Made by a program: the position numbers and the translations under genes. Below are positions 61,700-64,000 of a stretch of DNA of 64,000 bases, piece by piece. The notes beneath the pieces were generated by a model, which was not told the origin of the DNA, made no database searches, and worked only from the letters and a program-made list of their open reading frames with translations. Position 1 is the stretch's first letter; each line of letters begins with the position of its first letter. This DNA comes from Pseudacidovorax sp. (GTDB taxonomy: Bacteria > Pseudomonadota > Gammaproteobacteria > Burkholderiales > Burkholderiaceae_C), in NCBI RefSeq assembly GCF_017991995.1, contig NZ_JAGOPN010000021.1:1-64000 (forward strand), read 5' to 3'.

Positions 61700-62641
61700 A
61701 TGAGCGACACCCGCCCCCTGCTGTTCGATGCGCATGCCCACCTGGTGGCCGACGACCAGCAGCGCTATCCGCGCAACCCCATGCAACGCGCCGCCGATGC
61801 GCCCTACCGACCGCCGGGCGTGATCGGCCGCCCCGGCGGCCACCACGGCCCGAACCCCATCAACGAGGTGCCCGACGTCTCGCGCATGCGTGTGTGGATG
61901 AAGGAGGAGAACGTGGACGGCGCCGTCGCGGTGCAGAAGCGCATGGTCTACCGCTACGACAACAGCTACATCCTGGACTCGTCGGACGCGCATCCCGAGA
62001 TCTTCTCCGCCGTGGTGATCCTCGATGCCGAGGACCCGGGCACGCCGGACCTGGTGCGCCGCTATGTTCGCGAGCACGACCTGGTGGGCCTGCGCCTCTT
62101 CGGTGGCCGCAAGCCGGACGGCAGCATGCCCTGGCTCGATTCACCCAACGCGCTCAAGAGCTGGGAGGCCGTGGACGAGGCCGGCATCGTCATGGACCTG
62201 GAAGTGCTGGCCCAGGGCGGCGGCGGCCCGGCCGTGCCCGCGCTGCTGGCGCTGGCCGAGCGCTACCGCAACGTACGCATCGTGCTGGACCACCTGCTGG
62301 AGCCCGAGCTGCACGACGGCCCGCATTTCGGCATGGACGCGCGCTGGGAGCAGCTGGCCGCCTGCGAGCGCATCTCCTTCAAGTTCACCTCCATCAACCT
62401 CGATCACTGCCGCGAGGAAGGCTTTCCCGCCAACCGGGTGCTGCGGCGCGCGGTGGACCTGTTCGGCGCCGAGCGGGTGATGTGGGGCTCGGACATCGGC
62501 ACCTCGTCGGGCACCTACCAGGACATGGTCCAGCGCATGATCGACGCGTCGGACCTGCTCACGCCGGCCGAGCAGCGGGCCGTGTGGCACGACACCGGCC
62601 GCCGCGTGTTCGCCAAGGGCGGCGTCAGGGCGCACGCGTGA
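61700..62641 (+). CDS. amidohydrolase-2 family protein (PDC-hydrolase / decarboxylase type)
   Basis: 313 aa. A TIM-barrel metal hydrolase with HxH near the start (FDAHAHLV, His11 and His13), a mid-chain His in IVLDHLLEP and the late Asp in WGSDIGTSSG. DLVGLRLFGG and RISFKFTSIN match the group that includes 2-pyrone-4,6-dicarboxylate lactonase and ACMS-decarboxylase-like enzymes, which open lactones or decarboxylate aromatic-derived acids. The next start overlaps its stop (GTGA). With the aldolase downstream, the late steps of an aromatic or lactone pathway are likely. Confidence 0.88.
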   Translation: MSDTRPLLFDAHAHLVADDQQRYPRNPMQRAADAPYRPPGVIGRPGGHHGPNPINEVPDVSRMRVWMKEENVDGAVAVQKRMVYRYDNSYILDSSDAHPEIFSAVVILDAEDPGTPDLVRRYVREHDLVGLRLFGGRKPDGSMPWLDSPNALKSWEAVDEAGIVMDLEVLAQGGGGPAVPALLALAERYRNVRIVLDHLLEPELHDGPHFGMDARWEQLAACERISFKFTSINLDHCREEGFPANRVLRRAVDLFGAERVMWGSDIGTSSGTYQDMVQRMIDASDLLTPAEQRAVWHDTGRRVFAKGGVRAHA

Positions 62642-63279
62642 ACGACCACGAGGAAGTCGCTGCCGGCGGCCTGGACACGGCCACCGCCTACCGCCTGATC
62701 TGCGGCATCGTGGTGCCGCGGCCGGTGGCCTGGATCACCACGGTGGACCGCGACGGGCGCGTCAATGCCGCGCCCTTCAGCTCCTACAACTACGTGGCCC
62801 ACAGCCCGCCGATGGTCGCCGTCAACATCGGCACGCGCCAAGGCACGCTGAAGGACACGGCCCGCAACATCCGCGACAGCGGCTTCTTCTGCGTCAACGT
62901 GGCCACCGAGGAGGTGATGGAGACACTGCACCAGTGCGGCGCCGACTATCCGCCCGAGGTCGGCGAGCCCGAGGCCCTGGGCATCGCGCTGCTGCCCGGC
63001 GTGCACACGCCGGTGCCGCGCATCGCCGCCTCGCCCATCCACATGGAATGCCGGCTGGACCAGTTCGTCACGTTGGGCCGCGGGCTCAACACGCTCTACA
63101 TCGGCGAGGTGCTGAGTTTCCACCTGTCGCGCACGGTCTACGACGGGCGCAATGTCGACAGCCAGCGCCTGCGCCCCATCGCGCGGCTCGGCGGCCCGTA
63201 CTACGCGGCGCTGGGCCAGACCTTCCACCGCCCGGCGCTGCAGCGGCCGCCGGGCGAACCTGCCGGAGACACCCCATGA
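62638..63279 (+). CDS. flavin reductase-like FMN-binding protein
   Basis: 213 aa from the GTG at 62638, overlapping the previous stop. The flavin_reduct fold is clear: GIVVPRPVAWITTVDRDGRV, NAAPFSSYNYVAHSPPMVAV (FMN phosphate loop), TARNIRDSGFFCVNVA. Many members of this group (often with IVxPRPVAWI) act as flavin reductases or as oxidoreductases of unknown substrate in degradation clusters. No monooxygenase partner is seen in the window. Its stop overlaps the aldolase start (ATGA). Confidence 0.9.
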   Translation: MNDHEEVAAGGLDTATAYRLICGIVVPRPVAWITTVDRDGRVNAAPFSSYNYVAHSPPMVAVNIGTRQGTLKDTARNIRDSGFFCVNVATEEVMETLHQCGADYPPEVGEPEALGIALLPGVHTPVPRIAASPIHMECRLDQFVTLGRGLNTLYIGEVLSFHLSRTVYDGRNVDSQRLRPIARLGGPYYAALGQTFHRPALQRPPGEPAGDTP

Positions 63280-64000
63280 CGCGCCCACTGCTTCCCACCG
63301 GTGATGACTGGCATGTCGGCACCTTCGTCAAGACCACCTCGCCGCAGTGCGTGGAGATTCTGGGCGGCACCGGCCTGGACTTCGCGGTGCTCGATGCCGA
63401 GCATGCGCCCTTCGACCGCGCGGCGCTGGACCTCGCGCTCATGGCGGGCCGAAGCTGCGGGCTGCCGCTGTTCGTGCGCGTGCTGGAGCGCACGGCCGCC
63501 GGCCTGCTCTCGGTGCTGGACATGGGCGCGGCCGGCGTGCTGGTGCCGCATGTGGACACGGCCGCCGACGCGCGCGAGGTGGTCGCCCATTGCCGCTACG
63601 TGGGCGGCGACCGCGGCTATTCCAGCTCGCCGCGCGCTGCCGGCTATGGCGCCCTGGGCATGAAGGAGGCCATCTGGCAGGGCGACCGCAGCGTGGTGCT
63701 GGCCCAGATCGAGAGCGTGGAGGCGGTGCGCAATGCCGCGGCCATCGCCGCCGTCGACGGCGTGGCCGGGCTCTTCATCGGGCGCGCCGACCTGGCGCTG
63801 TCGATGGGCCTGGACAGCGCCCAGGCGCCGGAGGTGGCCGAGGCCACCGAGCAGGTCATCCGCGACGGTCTGGCCGCCGGCAAGCTGGTCGGCATGTTCG
63901 TCGGCAGCCAGGCCGAGCGCGAGCGCTACCGCGCCCTCGGCGTGCGCTGGTTCATCCATGGCTCCGACCAGGGGCTGCTGCGCCAGGCGGCGCAGGCCAT
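63276..64000 (+). CDS. HpcH/HpaI-type aldolase, cut by the window end
   Basis: The frame starts at the ATG at 63276 (ATGA overlap with the flavin reductase stop) and is open to the right edge: 241 full codons. Class II aldolase signatures: VGTFVKTTSPQCVEILGG, FAVLDAEHAPFD (metal/substrate region), GAAGVLVPHVDTA and LAQIESVEAVRNAAAIAAVD followed by GLFIGRADLALSMG, with the metal-binding Glu and Asp. Such enzymes split 4-hydroxy-2-oxoacids into pyruvate and an aldehyde, usually the last step of an aromatic meta-cleavage route. Only the last ~15-20 residues should be missing. Confidence 0.9.
   Translation, partial: MTRPLLPTGDDWHVGTFVKTTSPQCVEILGGTGLDFAVLDAEHAPFDRAALDLALMAGRSCGLPLFVRVLERTAAGLLSVLDMGAAGVLVPHVDTAADAREVVAHCRYVGGDRGYSSSPRAAGYGALGMKEAIWQGDRSVVLAQIESVEAVRNAAAIAAVDGVAGLFIGRADLALSMGLDSAQAPEVAEATEQVIRDGLAAGKLVGMFVGSQAERERYRALGVRWFIHGSDQGLLRQAAQA

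Overview
The window is high-GC DNA with tightly packed genes. It looks like a chromosome of a Burkholderiales betaproteobacterium, of the Comamonadaceae or Alcaligenaceae kind. The main reason is six Bug (TctC-type) periplasmic binding proteins without partner membrane subunits, together with an Omp32-type porin, many FadR/IclR/LacI regulators and CoA-thioester catabolic operons. No rRNA, tRNA, phage, CRISPR or clear insertion sequence was seen. The genus cannot be fixed from this sequence alone.

Layout. (1) 1-4.2 kb: the end of a winged-helix protein, a small secreted DUF11 protein, and a large DUF11-type surface protein whose reading frame is broken near 2845. (2) 4.3-8.8 kb: a GFA-family protein, then a hydrolase/Bug/porin group divergent from a GntR regulator, with two TTTCATGAAA palindromes between them. 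(3) 8.7-12.8 kb: four overlapping minus-strand genes (PAP2 phosphatase, GT2, ArnT-like GT, ChbG-like deacetylase) that look like a lipid A or undecaprenyl-sugar modification pathway. (4) 13-47 kb: a large catabolic island for CoA thioesters. It holds a Rieske oxygenase, two KstD-like flavoproteins, three thiolase-fold proteins each with a DUF35 partner, three acyl-CoA dehydrogenases, three crotonases, two MaoC-type hydratases, two class III CoA transferases, an AMP-forming ligase, an APH-type kinase with a DUF6285 protein, an SDR, an NMO-type flavoprotein, Bug proteins and three FadR-type regulators. (5) 47.3-50.6 kb: small unrelated genes and an SbmA/YddA-type ABC exporter. (6) 50.7-59.7 kb: a NitT/TauT-type ABC importer divergent from a creatinase-like protein, two amidohydrolases, a LacI regulator and a signal-less binding protein. 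(7) 59.8-64.0 kb: IclR regulator, Bug protein, amidohydrolase-2, flavin reductase and an HpcH/HpaI aldolase cut by the window edge.

The strongest system-level signal is in region 4. Ten short palindromes of the form TGGTnnnACCA, or one-mismatch versions, sit just upstream of almost every operon of the island. TGGTnnnACCA is the classic FadR-subfamily half-site arrangement, and three FadR-type regulators are encoded inside the island, so it is probably one regulon. Its content resembles steroid side-chain-like catabolism: adjacent acyl-CoA dehydrogenase genes, Cys-less thiolase plus DUF35 pairs, MaoC hydratases and KstD-like flavoproteins. It is combined with a kinase/DUF6285/ligase/dehydrogenase set like the levulinate (lva) pathway. 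The real substrate is unknown.

Region 6 has a second clear circuit: two TGCAACCGGTTGCA palindromes in a divergent promoter, with a LacI gene downstream. Its first two enzymes have lost nearly all the metal ligands of their families.
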